Source: Hermetia illucens (lineage: Eukaryota; Arthropoda; Insecta; Diptera; Stratiomyidae). From it: DNA of 64,000 nt. The notes beneath the pieces were generated by a model. It had not been told where the DNA came from. It saw nothing but the letters and a program-made list of their open reading frames with translations, and did not search any database. Shown here piece by piece: positions 1-9,769 of this stretch (positions within the stretch are counted from its first letter, which is position 1; each line of letters begins with the position of its first letter). The DNA lies in the NCBI RefSeq assembly GCF_905115235.1, contig NC_051852.1, positions 159,606,164 to 159,670,163 on the forward strand, read 5' to 3'. The translations under genes were made by a program, and so were the position numbers.

Positions 1-1945
1 GATTCTGCCACCAAACGAGTTATTCCGCCAAACGTATACCCTTTTATCATATTCTGTGTACATTTTCCTTGCCTCAGTCCGCCTTCTCTGTTCGAGGATT
101 TCTTCGACAGATTATCGGAGGTCCTAATCGTTTTGTTACCCTCACTTCATGTCATCCTCTGTGGCGACTTTAATTTTCCCATGCTCTCCTGGCCTGGCCT
201 TCCCCTCCCTCGCTAATAACTCCACCCACTCTTCCCTTCCTTATCCGCTTTCATGTAGACCTGTGTCACGCTTGACCTTGTCCACTTTAACCTTCCTGTG
301 CGTTGCCTTTCCCAATCCCGTCATGCACCGTCTTACAGTGCCTCTGAAACCCATCATCTTACTACCGAGTTCGATGCTCAGATATCCCAACTCCACGAAC
401 TCAGCCCTGGCGGCAATCAACTGGGTTGCCCTTCTCTCCCCATTACCGCGTGACCAAGCACTCAATGCCTTCTATACCATTTTATCTGATTTTCTTACCC
501 TGTTCACCAGTCTGCCAAAAATTTCTTCAAAAACACACTGCGAGGAAGAAGTTCCTATCTTCTAGAACCTATGCTAACTTAGTTTTTTTAAATCTCTACG
601 TTCCTCGGTGAAATCCTTAATACGTAAGTCCAGAAACGAATATTTGATCAGTGCTAAAGACTCACTAAAGCACGGAGACATAAAACCTTTATGGTCTCAC
701 ATTCGTAACTCCCACTGTCGTGCCCAGCTATCCCCTCAGTTCATTAAATTCTCTGGCTCCTCAGCTAACTAACCCCAACTATCTTGTGATCTTCTCTGTC
801 ACTACTTTTCCTCAGTCCATGTTCTTCTTCCTGCTTCCCAATTCCTACCGCTATTGGATGAAGTCTTCCCTGCATCGCCTACCATTCCCTTTCTTACCCC
901 TCTCCTTGTCGAGTATCTCACTGGCAAGCTTGATGCCAATGTCGGCCCTGGCTACGATGGTCTTCCAGACCTCTTTTTGATCAAAAATGGTCAGTCGATC
1001 TCCCTTCCCCTCACTCTTATCTTGAACAAAAGCCTCGAAGAGAAACATTTTCCCGGCTTGTGGGGAGAGGCTCTCATCATCCCCATTCACAAAAGCGGCG
1101 ATCGTACGCTTGCCTGAATTGCCCTCCAAATTCCCTCCTCTCTTCCTGTTCCAAAATCTATGAAAGATATGTCAGCGACTGGTTGTCTGTCAGCGACTGC
1201 TTGGCCACCACATAGTGAAAGAGCATCACGGCTTGGTTCAGCGTAGGTCCACTGCCTCCAACCTACTTGGCTTTGCCAACTTTGTCGCCAAATGTCAAAA
1301 TTCACGGCAAGAAGTACATACCATTTACACTGATTTCGCTAAAGCCTTCAACACTGTAAATCACAAGGTACTTCCATCCAAATTCTCTGTCAGGCTTTAT
1401 ACTTCGCTCCTCCTCTGATTTTGACCCCATCCAATCCTCCTTAGCACTCTTCAATTCCCTCGTGACGAAGACCCTCAAGTACTGCTCTGTGATCTGGTCA
1501 CTTTCTTGAAACTGTGATTGTCTTGCTCTTGGAAATGTGCAACGTAAAGTCGCCCGTTCCCTCCTCTTTGAGAAAAGCTACCCTCGTGTGGACTACCCCT
1601 ACCGCCCCTCTTTCTGAACCTTCCCTTCCTACAGCAGGATAGATCCTATCTGGATTTATGCACATTTTTTAAACTTTCCTCTTGTCTAATGGACTGCACC
1701 GCCGCTAACTACATCACGTAACGCAGACGTTTTCAACGTGCCCTTTGCAGAGCTCGAAATCTACTTTCATTCTCCGATTCCTAGGTGTTGCCGAAATTAC
1801 AACGCACACCAGCTTGATCCTTGTAACTTCTCTACTTTAAGTAGTCTTAAGCATTGGATAAGATTATTGCTTTCTTCTCCTCCTGAAAACAATAAGTAAT
1901 TGGAGTTTACTCTGTTTATTGTCTGATAAATAAATAAATAAACTT
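1..1945 (+). mobile_element. LINE relic, Jockey/CR1-like, 5' end outside window
   Basis: Degenerate non-LTR retrotransposon read on the plus strand. An endonuclease piece with ILCGDFNFPMLSW lies near 155-200. A reverse transcriptase start lies at about 890-1120 (GPGYDGLPDLFLIKN, then LWGEALIIPIHKSGDR). The finger/palm piece HGLVQRRSTASNLL followed by YTDFAKAFNTVNHK lies at 1220-1370. The catalytic YADD block is missing, so there is an internal deletion after about 1420. The C-terminal part runs to about 1900 and ends in TAAA repeats at 1926-1942, the expected 3' tail. Several stops and frame changes show that it is dead. Clade is inferred from motif style only. Confidence 0.7.
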
Positions 1946-3267
1946 TGGTGGTGTCGGTGGGTCACTGGCACGACTGGTGAAGCCATGATATCGGCGTGCA
2001 CCCTACTAAGATGGGCAGGTGGTCCCATAAAAAGAGCTCTCCATGTCGCATATTGCATTACCAAGCCATGTGAGACATCCATGCCTAGGTTGTGCTTATT
2101 CCCTAGTAGAAGACGCAACTACTGATGGGATAGTGAATTGGCCCGCCTTCGATCAGTCTGCCACCGAGCCAGACGAGCGCCTCAGAGGGCGATAGGGAGG
2201 AGTGAACAGGTACGAAAGGAGCATGTTTACAAGGTAGCCCGCAAAAACCTGAGCTTGCCATTCAGCGGAGCACAAAAGTATGCGATAAGGAGCTCTGCTC
2301 GGAAACGGAAGCGGTGGAGAATTCTGATGGGACGGTTGATCATCCCCACAGATCACATCCCCTACTCTCTAGTTGAAAATCGTCCAGGGATTATTCCCCT
2401 GTACCTCTGAATGTGATGGCAATTCCTCCAGTAACCACGGACGAACTGTTGGGGATCTACAGCAGAATAGGTGATAATGAAGCTCCAAGCCTGAACTGCA
2501 TACCAAACAGAGCCCTTAAACTCGCCGTAAAATCCGCTGAATTGTTCGAAGCTCGCATATCCGAAGGGGTTATTACCTACAACATGGACGCAGTCGATGC
2601 TGGTACTGGCCCCTACGGCTGACAAACCTTCAGGCGAACTGTCATCCTATAGACCCACATGTCTTTTAGATACTATGGGAACAATATTGGTTGAAACCCC
2701 TATGGAGGATTTTCAAATGGGTAGTTTGGGTTCCGTAAAGCCTGATCAACCATTGATGCCATGAAAATTGTTACTGGTGGTGGTCCGTGGTGGTAATCCT
2801 TGGCGTTAGGAATGCATTTAATTCCACCAATTGGAGGCTTATGCGGAAGTGCCTGGCGACGATTGGTGTTCCCATCTATTTCGCAGTGATTGGCGGTAGC
2901 TACCGATGATGGACCCAAAGAGTACATTGTCTGCGCGAGTTTTCTACGGGACTCCGTACTGGGCCCACTGCGGTGGAACATCATGTACAACGATGTATTC
3001 TACCTTCCGGTCCCGGAGGAGGCGATAGTGGGATACTGCTATATGCATTGGTTGTAATGGTGTGCATCTAGACGATACTGGGTTATACCCTTACGAAGTA
3101 GTCAGTGCTGTTAAGGCCTATTTAGAGAGCGCTGGACTGGCACTTGCGGAGGAAGAGACGGGTGCGAATGCGATTCTCATCACTAATCGCCGGAAGGGAA
3201 ATTACGCCCAACTTGGAAACAGCATGTGCACAATGCTTGCGAAAAGGGAACCACGGCGAGTATGGCC

Positions 3268-3281
3268 CTGGCAAGGATAAT
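3268..3281. repeat. Target-site duplication, left copy (14 bp)
   Basis: CTGGCAAGGATAAT occurs here and again at 4202-4215, exactly flanking the minus-strand LINE. Removing one copy and the insert rejoins the host LINE reading ALARIMPNM. Confidence 0.85.
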
Positions 3282-4201
3282 TTTTGGAGCAGGTTAGGTG
3301 AATCCGTTTACGCACAGAATATTGGACTCCCGGAACAGTACGCTGTCGGACTACCAACTAAACATCTCCCTGTCATCAGAAAACTAGCCTGGAACCGTTT
3401 GACACATTACTTCGGGCTAGCCCTCCCCCTCTCCCGGTATTGGGAGCCTTCAAGTCAGGGAATTCCTTTTACCAAGTGGAGGGGAGGAGAGGAAGGGAGT
3501 TGTCCCCCTTACCATCCGATCCCTCCGCCGGCCGAGTTTAATCTTCTTCGCAATATGAAGAGCCCGAACATAATGCGCAATACGATTCCAACTGCCAGCG
3601 TTCTTCAGCATCTCTCTGACAATGTAGTCTGGAGAGAGCTTCCCTGTGTCTGCTTAAAGCTGCTGACGATAGCCGTCCTACCTCTCGCAAGAGAAAAGGA
3701 GATGGCGTCTTGCCAATCCTGTGCAGGTAAGACTGAAAACCTCCATGCCCGCTTAGAAGTTGGGTAAGGAAGTAATCAATCTCACCGTGCGTTTCGTTCA
3801 CCTACCCCAATTGTCGATGAGCCGCTCAGGCCATTTGCCCCTTGGCTCATTTTGCCAAAAAAGTTGCAACTCGGTAAGGGTGCGTTGACGTTCTTCACGG
3901 GCAACCACCTCTCTTAAGTTCTCGCCCTTACGTCGGTAGATAGCTTTGCGCTCCTTGGCAATCAGCTCATACCTCGCATACCTTGGACACCAGCCCATAC
4001 CTCCGCACCATAGAGCAGATCCGACTGCGTTGCTCCCATAAGGAGATATAGCGATATAGGGCCCCCGATATTCGCCATTAGCCGATTCAAGGCCGCGTCC
4101 CTAGTATTTAACCGCTGGTTTTGACTCTATAGTCAACTCGCTGATCGATATGATCATGATGACTACTTTATTTTTTTCCAGCGCAAGGTTGAAACCGTGA
4201 G
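3282..4201 (-). mobile_element. 5'-truncated R1-like LINE nested in the plus-strand LINE
   Basis: A 920-bp insert in opposite orientation to its host LINE. Minus-strand reading gives LIAKERKAIYRRKGENLREV and VAREERQRTLTELQLFWQNE at 3800-3960. Then MNETHGEIDYFLTQLLSGHG with FQSYLHRIGK lies at 3700-3801, the conserved R1-type C-terminal domain before the zinc-knuckle region. Only the end of ORF2 and 3' sequence are present, so it was 5' truncated on insertion. It carries later frame changes. Flanked by a perfect 14-bp direct repeat. Confidence 0.8.
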
Positions 4202-4215
4202 CTGGCAAGGATAAT
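4202..4215. repeat. Target-site duplication, right copy (14 bp)
   Basis: Exact copy of 3268-3281 directly after the nested minus-strand LINE. Confidence 0.85.
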
Positions 4216-4650
4216 GCCGAATATGAGGGAGGTATACTTCTAGTCTCCTTATTGTGAGGGTGGTTAGCTCGATATTGCTTTATGTCAGCCCTATTTGGGG
4301 AAAGGCATTTAGCACATCATGTAATGCTCATAGACTGAGTGCGGTCTACAGGAGGACAGCCGTAAAGGTGTATTCTTCCTTCAGAACCATCTCAGATGAG
4401 GCTCGAATATTGACATCTTGGCAGACGAGATGACGAGTATATACAATCTGAAGTCAATCTCTCCTTTGTCGCAGATGAAGAACGCCGAAAGGGAGAGATC
4501 TGTAAATAGATAGCAGGAGCCCTTGGGAAAGAGTCCGTGGACACACAGGCTGACGGAGTATGGGGGATATCGCCAGTACCTCTCAAGGTTCTCGCTGAGA
4601 GGAAGTTCCTGAGGACGCAGAGCATATATTCTCCTCTGTCCAAAATTCAG

Positions 4651-5290
4651 GGATGAGAGGAAAAACTTAGAGGAAACTTAAGGGGAACCACTGATACCGG
4701 CAAATGTGGCGAGGATAATGCTAACATCGCCGTAGGATTGGGATGTAATCAGCTCAAAGATCGTATCAACCCAGGGCAAATTACGAACGGAAGTTTGTCC
4801 TATTTATAACACAAAATCTCCCAACTGCCAATACGCTACAAGCGCAGTTATTTCGCCAAGTCTACTGAAATAAATGCATTCCTTACATGCTCTTTAAGAT
4901 ATTCACATCCGCAGGAAGTTAGGTTTCTGAGAATGAAATTTCTTTGTGAAAAAATATATATGTAGTGATAGCCGTTCACTTATTTGAAATCTAATTGCAT
5001 CATGGTGAATGGGCTATTTTAGTAGTTATCACCAGAGTATGATATCACAGATATAATCAGTTTTACCCATAAACCTAAACAAACAAAAAACTTGAAAACA
5101 ATGCAAACAAAAAATTAGAGATATCATAAATTATTCTGCCAATTAATAACCAATTAGATGACTCGAAGTAATTACCTGAAATGCAATCTGGCTATAACTT
5201 TATGATTCGGTTGTAAATCAAATGGACATGACAGATCTGTGCAATCTAATCTAAACGGGATAACTGACGATTGCCTCAGATGTATTTTCG
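4651..5290. other. AT-rich upstream region of the first trypsin gene
   Basis: No coding sequence or recognised repeat. It contains scattered GATA-type words (for example TGATAG near 4966 and TTATCA near 5023), but not the paired arrangement seen in front of the 247-codon trypsins. Confidence 0.4.
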
Positions 5291-5330
5291 TATAAAAACC
5301 CTTGGCTAACAGCGGAATGTATTCGCAAAC
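5291..5330 (+). promoter_or_regulatory. TATA core promoter of the 5331 trypsin
   Basis: TATAAAA at 5291-5297 lies 40 nt before the start codon. With normal TATA-to-start spacing, transcription would begin near 5318-5322, leaving a leader of only about 10 nt. Confidence 0.7.
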
Positions 5331-6098
5331 ATGTTTCGCGTACTACTAATTGCAGCTTTCGCCTCTGTCATCCTTGGAGCTTCCATTCCTCGAGGAGCGC
5401 TGCCCATTCCCGATGGCAGGATCATTGGTGGTGAAGAAACAACCATTGAGAAGTATCCATATCAAGTCTCCATCAGATACATTGGGTCTCATCGTTGTGG
5501 AGCTTCCGTATTGAAAACCAATGTGGTGTTGACTGCTGCTCATTGTGTCTATGGAGCATCTAAACTCCTCCTTCGTTTTGTCGCCGGCTCGAGTCAACGT
5601 AACTCGGGTGGATCATCAATTTATCCTGACAATATTGTCATCCATAGTGGCTATTCTCCATCAACTGCACAGAATGACATAGCATTGGCCATTTGTCAGG
5701 AACACTGGGTGTTCTCAGACACTATTCAACCAATTCAACTTCCGAGTGCATCCCCTGCAGTTGGATCGAGTGTAATAGTGAGCGGTTGGGGTACAGAATC
5801 CGAAGGAGCAAGTGAGATTCCTATCAATCTTCGAGCAGTTGAGGTGAAGATAGTGGACAAGAAATACTGTAGTGATGCCTATGTTCCCACCGGTTATCCG
5901 ATTTTGGAAGGAATGTTATGCGCCGCAGTATCAGGAGGTGGAAAGGATGCTTGCCAAGGTGATTCCGGTGGTCCATTGAACAGTGGATTGACCCAAGTTG
6001 GTATCGTCTCATGGGGATGGGGATGTGCTCAAGCCGACTATCCAGGAGTGTACACCGATGTTGCAACTTATGCTTCCTGGATCAATTCGAACGCATAA
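5331..6098 (+). CDS. Trypsin-like serine protease (divergent paralogue)
   Basis: A 255-residue intron-less S1 family protease, probably a secreted digestive zymogen that cuts after Lys/Arg. Residues 1 to about 17 form a hydrophobic signal peptide. A short propeptide ends at Arg30 before the mature start IIGGEE at 31. The triad is His71 (LTAAHC), Asp116 (NDIALA) and Ser212 (GDSGGP). Asp206 sits six residues before the Ser, the trypsin S1-pocket position, and SWGWGC and YPGVYT keep the pocket glycines. Six cysteines form the usual pairs 56-72, 180-197 and 208-232. Cys122 is an extra, apparently unpaired cysteine. It is clearly diverged from the other trypsins in the window. The first ATG after the TATA box is used as start. 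Trypsin specificity is inferred from Asp206. Confidence 0.93.
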   Translation: MFRVLLIAAFASVILGASIPRGALPIPDGRIIGGEETTIEKYPYQVSIRYIGSHRCGASVLKTNVVLTAAHCVYGASKLLLRFVAGSSQRNSGGSSIYPDNIVIHSGYSPSTAQNDIALAICQEHWVFSDTIQPIQLPSASPAVGSSVIVSGWGTESEGASEIPINLRAVEVKIVDKKYCSDAYVPTGYPILEGMLCAAVSGGGKDACQGDSGGPLNSGLTQVGIVSWGWGCAQADYPGVYTDVATYASWINSNA

Positions 6099-6136
6099 GA
6101 TTTCAATTTTTAATTTTTCTGAATATAATGGTGTGG

Positions 6137-6142
6137 AATAAA
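6137..6142 (+). promoter_or_regulatory. Poly(A) signal AATAAA
   Basis: AATAAA 39 nt after the stop codon of the 5331-6098 trypsin. Confidence 0.7.
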
Positions 6143-6289
6143 TCAATTAAAAAAAGAAATAATTTTCATTTTATTGATTGGTTTGACATTCGGAACCTAT
6201 TTTTGAATTACAGAATCAATACTACATTATGGAAGGAGTAGACCTCAATTTCACGTTTTGACAAAACAAGAAACTTTCCCCATTGTCCT

Positions 6290-6770
6290 CTTGTGATCAT
6301 TGCTTTCTTGGACAGGGCTTCTGTTGGGGTCTTTGAATCGTATAATGGGCTTATTGTCGAAAATATTCCGTCCAAACCAAATCTTCCAGCGCAACATCCA
6401 GAGGAAATCAATCTCCAAACTTGCTTTTCACAGAAGAATTTTGCCTCTCTTAATTAGAACCAACCCATTACCGATTATTGAATGCCAATTCACCAAAAGG
6501 CAAAAGAAAAAGAATTGGGGTTGAAAATGACATTGAACCGAAGCCGACTCTATACTAAATGGAAACGCGAAAATGGCATTACCATACTAGGTTGGCTTGA
6601 CAATCGCCTAGTTCTAATCTAAACGAAGATATTTGAACCCATTAAAGCAGAAACTCCAGAGAAAACGCGTCTTTACTTTCCAGTAATTTGACAAATTCAA
6701 TACGATTAGAACATCCCGGGAATTGTATTAGAAAGTATACCTCAGAGATATTAACGCTATTGAAAGTTGC
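6290..6770 (+). mobile_element. Probable piggyBac-like transposase relic
   Basis: Broken plus-strand pieces resemble the C-terminal part of a piggyBac-type transposase. SLNRIMGLLSK near 6330-6365 resembles the segment before the catalytic-core end. IRTNPLP near 6455-6480 resembles the GTIRTNRLP motif. It is followed by a Lys-rich stretch and KWKRENGITILGWLDNRLV at about 6555-6615, the position of the usual 'W-DNK-V' block. Terminal inverted repeats and TTAA targets were not found. Several stops and frame changes. The family call rests on motif order only. Confidence 0.42.
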
Positions 6771-6899
6771 CAAAGGTAGAGCGCCAAAGTTCCGAAACTT
6801 AGAGCCTTAGTTAGCAACTAAAAAAATCATTAAGTTTTGTAGAATTATTTGACTTCCCGGATAACTTCCCCCGAGGTTCTGGCCTAATTTATATTGTGA

Positions 6900-8974
6900 C
6901 TGTCGCATCTTGAACGTCCGCTGAGTATAGCGATGATCCTTGGGGAAGGGCCTAACGGATATACAAAGGGAAACGAAGTTACGATATTGCTGACATCAAG
7001 GTGGACGGAGAGTCTATGTAGGCCTTTCGTGATAGTGTTTATGCTTTGCTAGGTGAACTTTTTCCGAAATCCAACCCATCGGTGCCTCCTGACGATCAAC
7101 CGAAGAGGTCGAAAAAAGAACCTCCTCTGAGATGTTGTGTGATCGAGGAGAACATGGCGAGGCTCAGGTCTCGCAAGTCACCTAGCTGGGATGGGATGAC
7201 TGGTGAGATGTTCAAAACCATCTGGAGGACTATCCCATTTCACATCAAATGTCTGCAAGAGTGTTGTCTATGGGAGAGCTATTTCCCGGCTTTCTGGAAG
7301 GCTGCCAGGGTTGATCTCCTTCCGACCTATGGTAAGGTCTTGGAGAGGATTATGATCCAGCGACTGGGGGTGAAAAAATCTTATCTAGCGTCGACCCATC
7401 TGGCTCCCAAACTGGCGGGTTCACCGACGACTCTTTAATACATGTGAAAAACTTTGTTGTCGTTGGAACCTTCGTAGATTTCGCAGGGACATTTGATTAC
7501 CTGCGTTGGTCATTTGCCTTGTCGGAACTTCGTGAGTGTGGCTGCCAGGAATTAGCTCTTCGGTGATAGTCAGTCAGTGAACGTATGTTGGTTAATGTTA
7601 ATCGCGGGTGCCTGCAGGGGTCTAAAGCAGGTCCATTTGGAACAATAAAAGCGTTTTTTTCCCATTCGCTTGTGTTGATTTTTTTTTTGCAAATACCGAT
7701 ATTTCGGGAACCAGTTGTTCCGTCATCAGTGCTAAGAAGTCTCCATTTATATGGAACCTGATTATGAATAAGCTGTTAAGGGAACTTGCCACCGTGGCTG
7801 AATGCGTTACTTCCCCAGATGATCTCATTATTCTTGTTGAGGGAAGTAGCCCACTTTAGCTTGAGCAGCGGGATTCCAAGTGTATGCGCTCTCTTAAAAT
7901 CAGTGTAGCGGTCTCAATACGGAAAACCGTCGCGATATTGAAGAAAGGCAACCTACGTCATCCGTACGTAGTAAAATAAAACTGTGTAAATTTCAAATAC
8001 CGGCAGAAAGTGACATACTTGCGAGTCAAAATCGCGGTGTGTGCTGAAGTGTGATTGGGATCTTAGTAAGAGAGCTGCTAGATCCACATATATGGGGTTT
8101 TCTTTCCACGCTCTTCCTACGTTTCCTCTATGTTATATGAGATTTTGATGACAGTGCAGGACAGGCAGCTATTCTACGCTTGTCAATGAGTGGCATCGCA
8201 CGGTTTCGACCGACGCCATGGAACTTATGTTGGATGTTCCTCCTCTTGATGTAGAGATAGTTCGACATGCTACGGCCTATAGAATCAGGAAACGACTGTT
8301 TGAAAGATTGGGCCACATATGAGTATATTAAAAGTGTGGTTGCCATAGACTTTGGGCATTAGATGGGTTTCCGCCTGATGGACCATGGAAGTTTGTGTCT
8401 GTGTGGGGCAGACTCAGGGGACTAATTTCATGTTCTCTATGTTTGTTCCCCTTCACCCCCCGCAAACTCAACGAAGGAGGGAGTTCCTCAACGCTGCTGT
8501 GATGGGCGAACAGTCACCTATTTTTTGTGTAAGTGTTGTCTTGTGTGTTGTATAGTATGTAGAGCAAGAGCTGACTGGCGGAAAAGTTTCGCTGCGGTTC
8601 TCCCGCCGAACCGATTCCAGTCAACACGCTAGGGACTGCCGTCCTCACGTACTTGAGAAAGGCGATCAGACCCGAAACCTCATCGGAGGTTATCTGGTAC
8701 CATAGCAACCGGAGTACACCTCTAAGAGCACATATGTTTTCAAAGAATTCCAGGAGGTTATGGTCTCAGTCCGTTTATTTCCCATCGGCCCGTTGTGCGA
8801 GTTTCATGATTGTTGCAGTTATACCCATATCGCGGGCAGAACTTCTTGTGGGATCAAGCGTAAAATTAAGTTAGGGGCGCCGCGCCCCTTAGTTGCGGTA
8901 GAGGTGTTAGATAGACCTCGCATCCACTGGTATCAATGCTGAGCCAGTACACAGTATAAACCAGTACCGCTGGC
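6900..8974 (+). mobile_element. R1-like LINE relic with 3' end
   Basis: Plus-strand ORF2 pieces in order. At 7046-7430 there is a pre-RT and RT start (LLGELFPKSNPSVPPDD, SWDGMTGEMFKTIW, FPAFWKAARVDLLP, then GKVLERIMIQRLG). FVDFAGTFDYLRWSFALSEL lies at 7455-7530. GCLQGSKAGPF lies at 7605-7640, interrupted at 7639 and resuming as IWNLIMNKLL at 7749. Then come DDLIILVEGSS (7815-7850), later C-terminal remnants to about 8500, and a 3' block at 8645-8970. That 3' block recurs at 27105-27450 and 57255-57520, so it marks this family's 3' end. Multiple stops and internal deletions. Confidence 0.7.
7632..7748 (-). mobile_element. Short Penelope-type terminal fragment inserted in the LINE, with 7-bp repeats
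   Basis: A 103-bp insert (7639-7741) splits the LINE codons for GPF and IWNL. It is flanked by TCCATTT at 7632-7638 and 7742-7748. The insert has T-runs and the block CCGATATTTCGGGAACCAG near 7698-7716. This block resembles the terminal sequence common in Penelope-like elements; its reverse complement resembles the block near 15200-15245. Treated as a fossil scrap. Confidence 0.6.
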
Positions 8975-9600
8975 GATCGCGGATATCCTCATTTCGGATG
9001 TCACGCCACTAGTCCAACGCAACATCTTCGTCTCCATTACCGCAAGACGCCGTTCATTGTCTGTTATAGTCGGCCAATACTCAGAACCATAGAGAGCGAC
9101 AGAACGAACGACATTGCGGTAAATTTTAGATTCGAGACCTTCATTGATACGTCGATCACAAAGGACACCAGTTGTGGAACGCCACTTCATCCAGGTTGCG
9201 TTAATGCGTGAAGCAATTTCATAACACAGTTCTCCATCAGCTGATAGCGTTGGCTCCAGGTATTTAAATCGCTCAGTTCTTGGCAGATCACTGCCGCTGA
9301 CAGTGATTGTGCCTGTTTCATGGGGATCGGTCATCAAAAATTCAGTTTTATTCAGATTCAATCTCAGACCATATTGCAAGAGGCGATCATTCCATTTTTG
9401 GACAAGTTGCTCGAGATCATTTTGCTGGATGCTAAGAAAACATCATCTGCATAAAGCAGTGTGTAGGACGCTGGACGTTGGATATCGCGTGTGACGGTGT
9501 CCATAACAAGAACAATTTGAGACAAGGGCATTTGAAAGGGCAGAACGTCCTCCACAATCTATGCAATGTATAGTCATGGCATAATAAAACAATGCGCATT
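8975..9600 (-). mobile_element. RTE-like LINE relic (RT C-terminal part)
   Basis: Minus-strand reading gives LLYADDVFLASS near 9440-9480, containing the RT catalytic YADD. Then come LRLNLNKTEFLMTDPHETG (9300-9370), RTERFKYLEPTLSADGE, TWMKWRSTTGVLCDRRINE and YRNVVRSVALYGSEYWPT, ending with METKMLRWTSGV near 9010. This is the thumb and C-terminal part of a non-LTR RT. One frame change lies around 9370-9440 between the YADD block and the rest. The same family occurs on the plus strand at 48451-49235. The clade name is tentative. Confidence 0.72.
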
Positions 9601-9769
9601 ACTTTGATAATGCACCCTGTATGCTGCAAAAATTTCAAAGCGAAATTTGTCTCAGGGGATGGGTGATGAAAGTGCAGGCACTTTGCAGTCTCGCAGATTG
9701 CTCACTAAGGAAGCTATAACCTATGCTAGCTATGGTAGTTAGGTATAAAATGTAAAGCCATCTAATGAA

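Larger units (their letters stand above)
1946..4650 (+). mobile_element. R1-clade LINE relic, split by a second LINE
   Basis: The pieces follow R1-type ORF2 order. A pre-RT linker (RSVCHRARRAPQRA) lies at 2140-2200. The RT start lies at 2410-2620 (PVTTDELLGIYSRIGDN and LNCIPNRALKLAVK). The RT C-terminal side lies at 3060-3280 (YLESAGLALAEEETGA, LITNRRKGNYAQL, then MALARI). After the insertion at 3282-4201 the same reading resumes at 4202 (LARIMPNM, later SSFRTISDEA near 4385). Frame changes, stops and missing RT palm motifs make it non-functional. The 3' limit near 4650 is approximate. Confidence 0.75.

Noticed and set aside
3144-3767. 207-codon ORF as a host gene
   Set aside because: It runs across the junction between a plus-strand LINE and the inserted minus-strand LINE, so it is a chance fusion.
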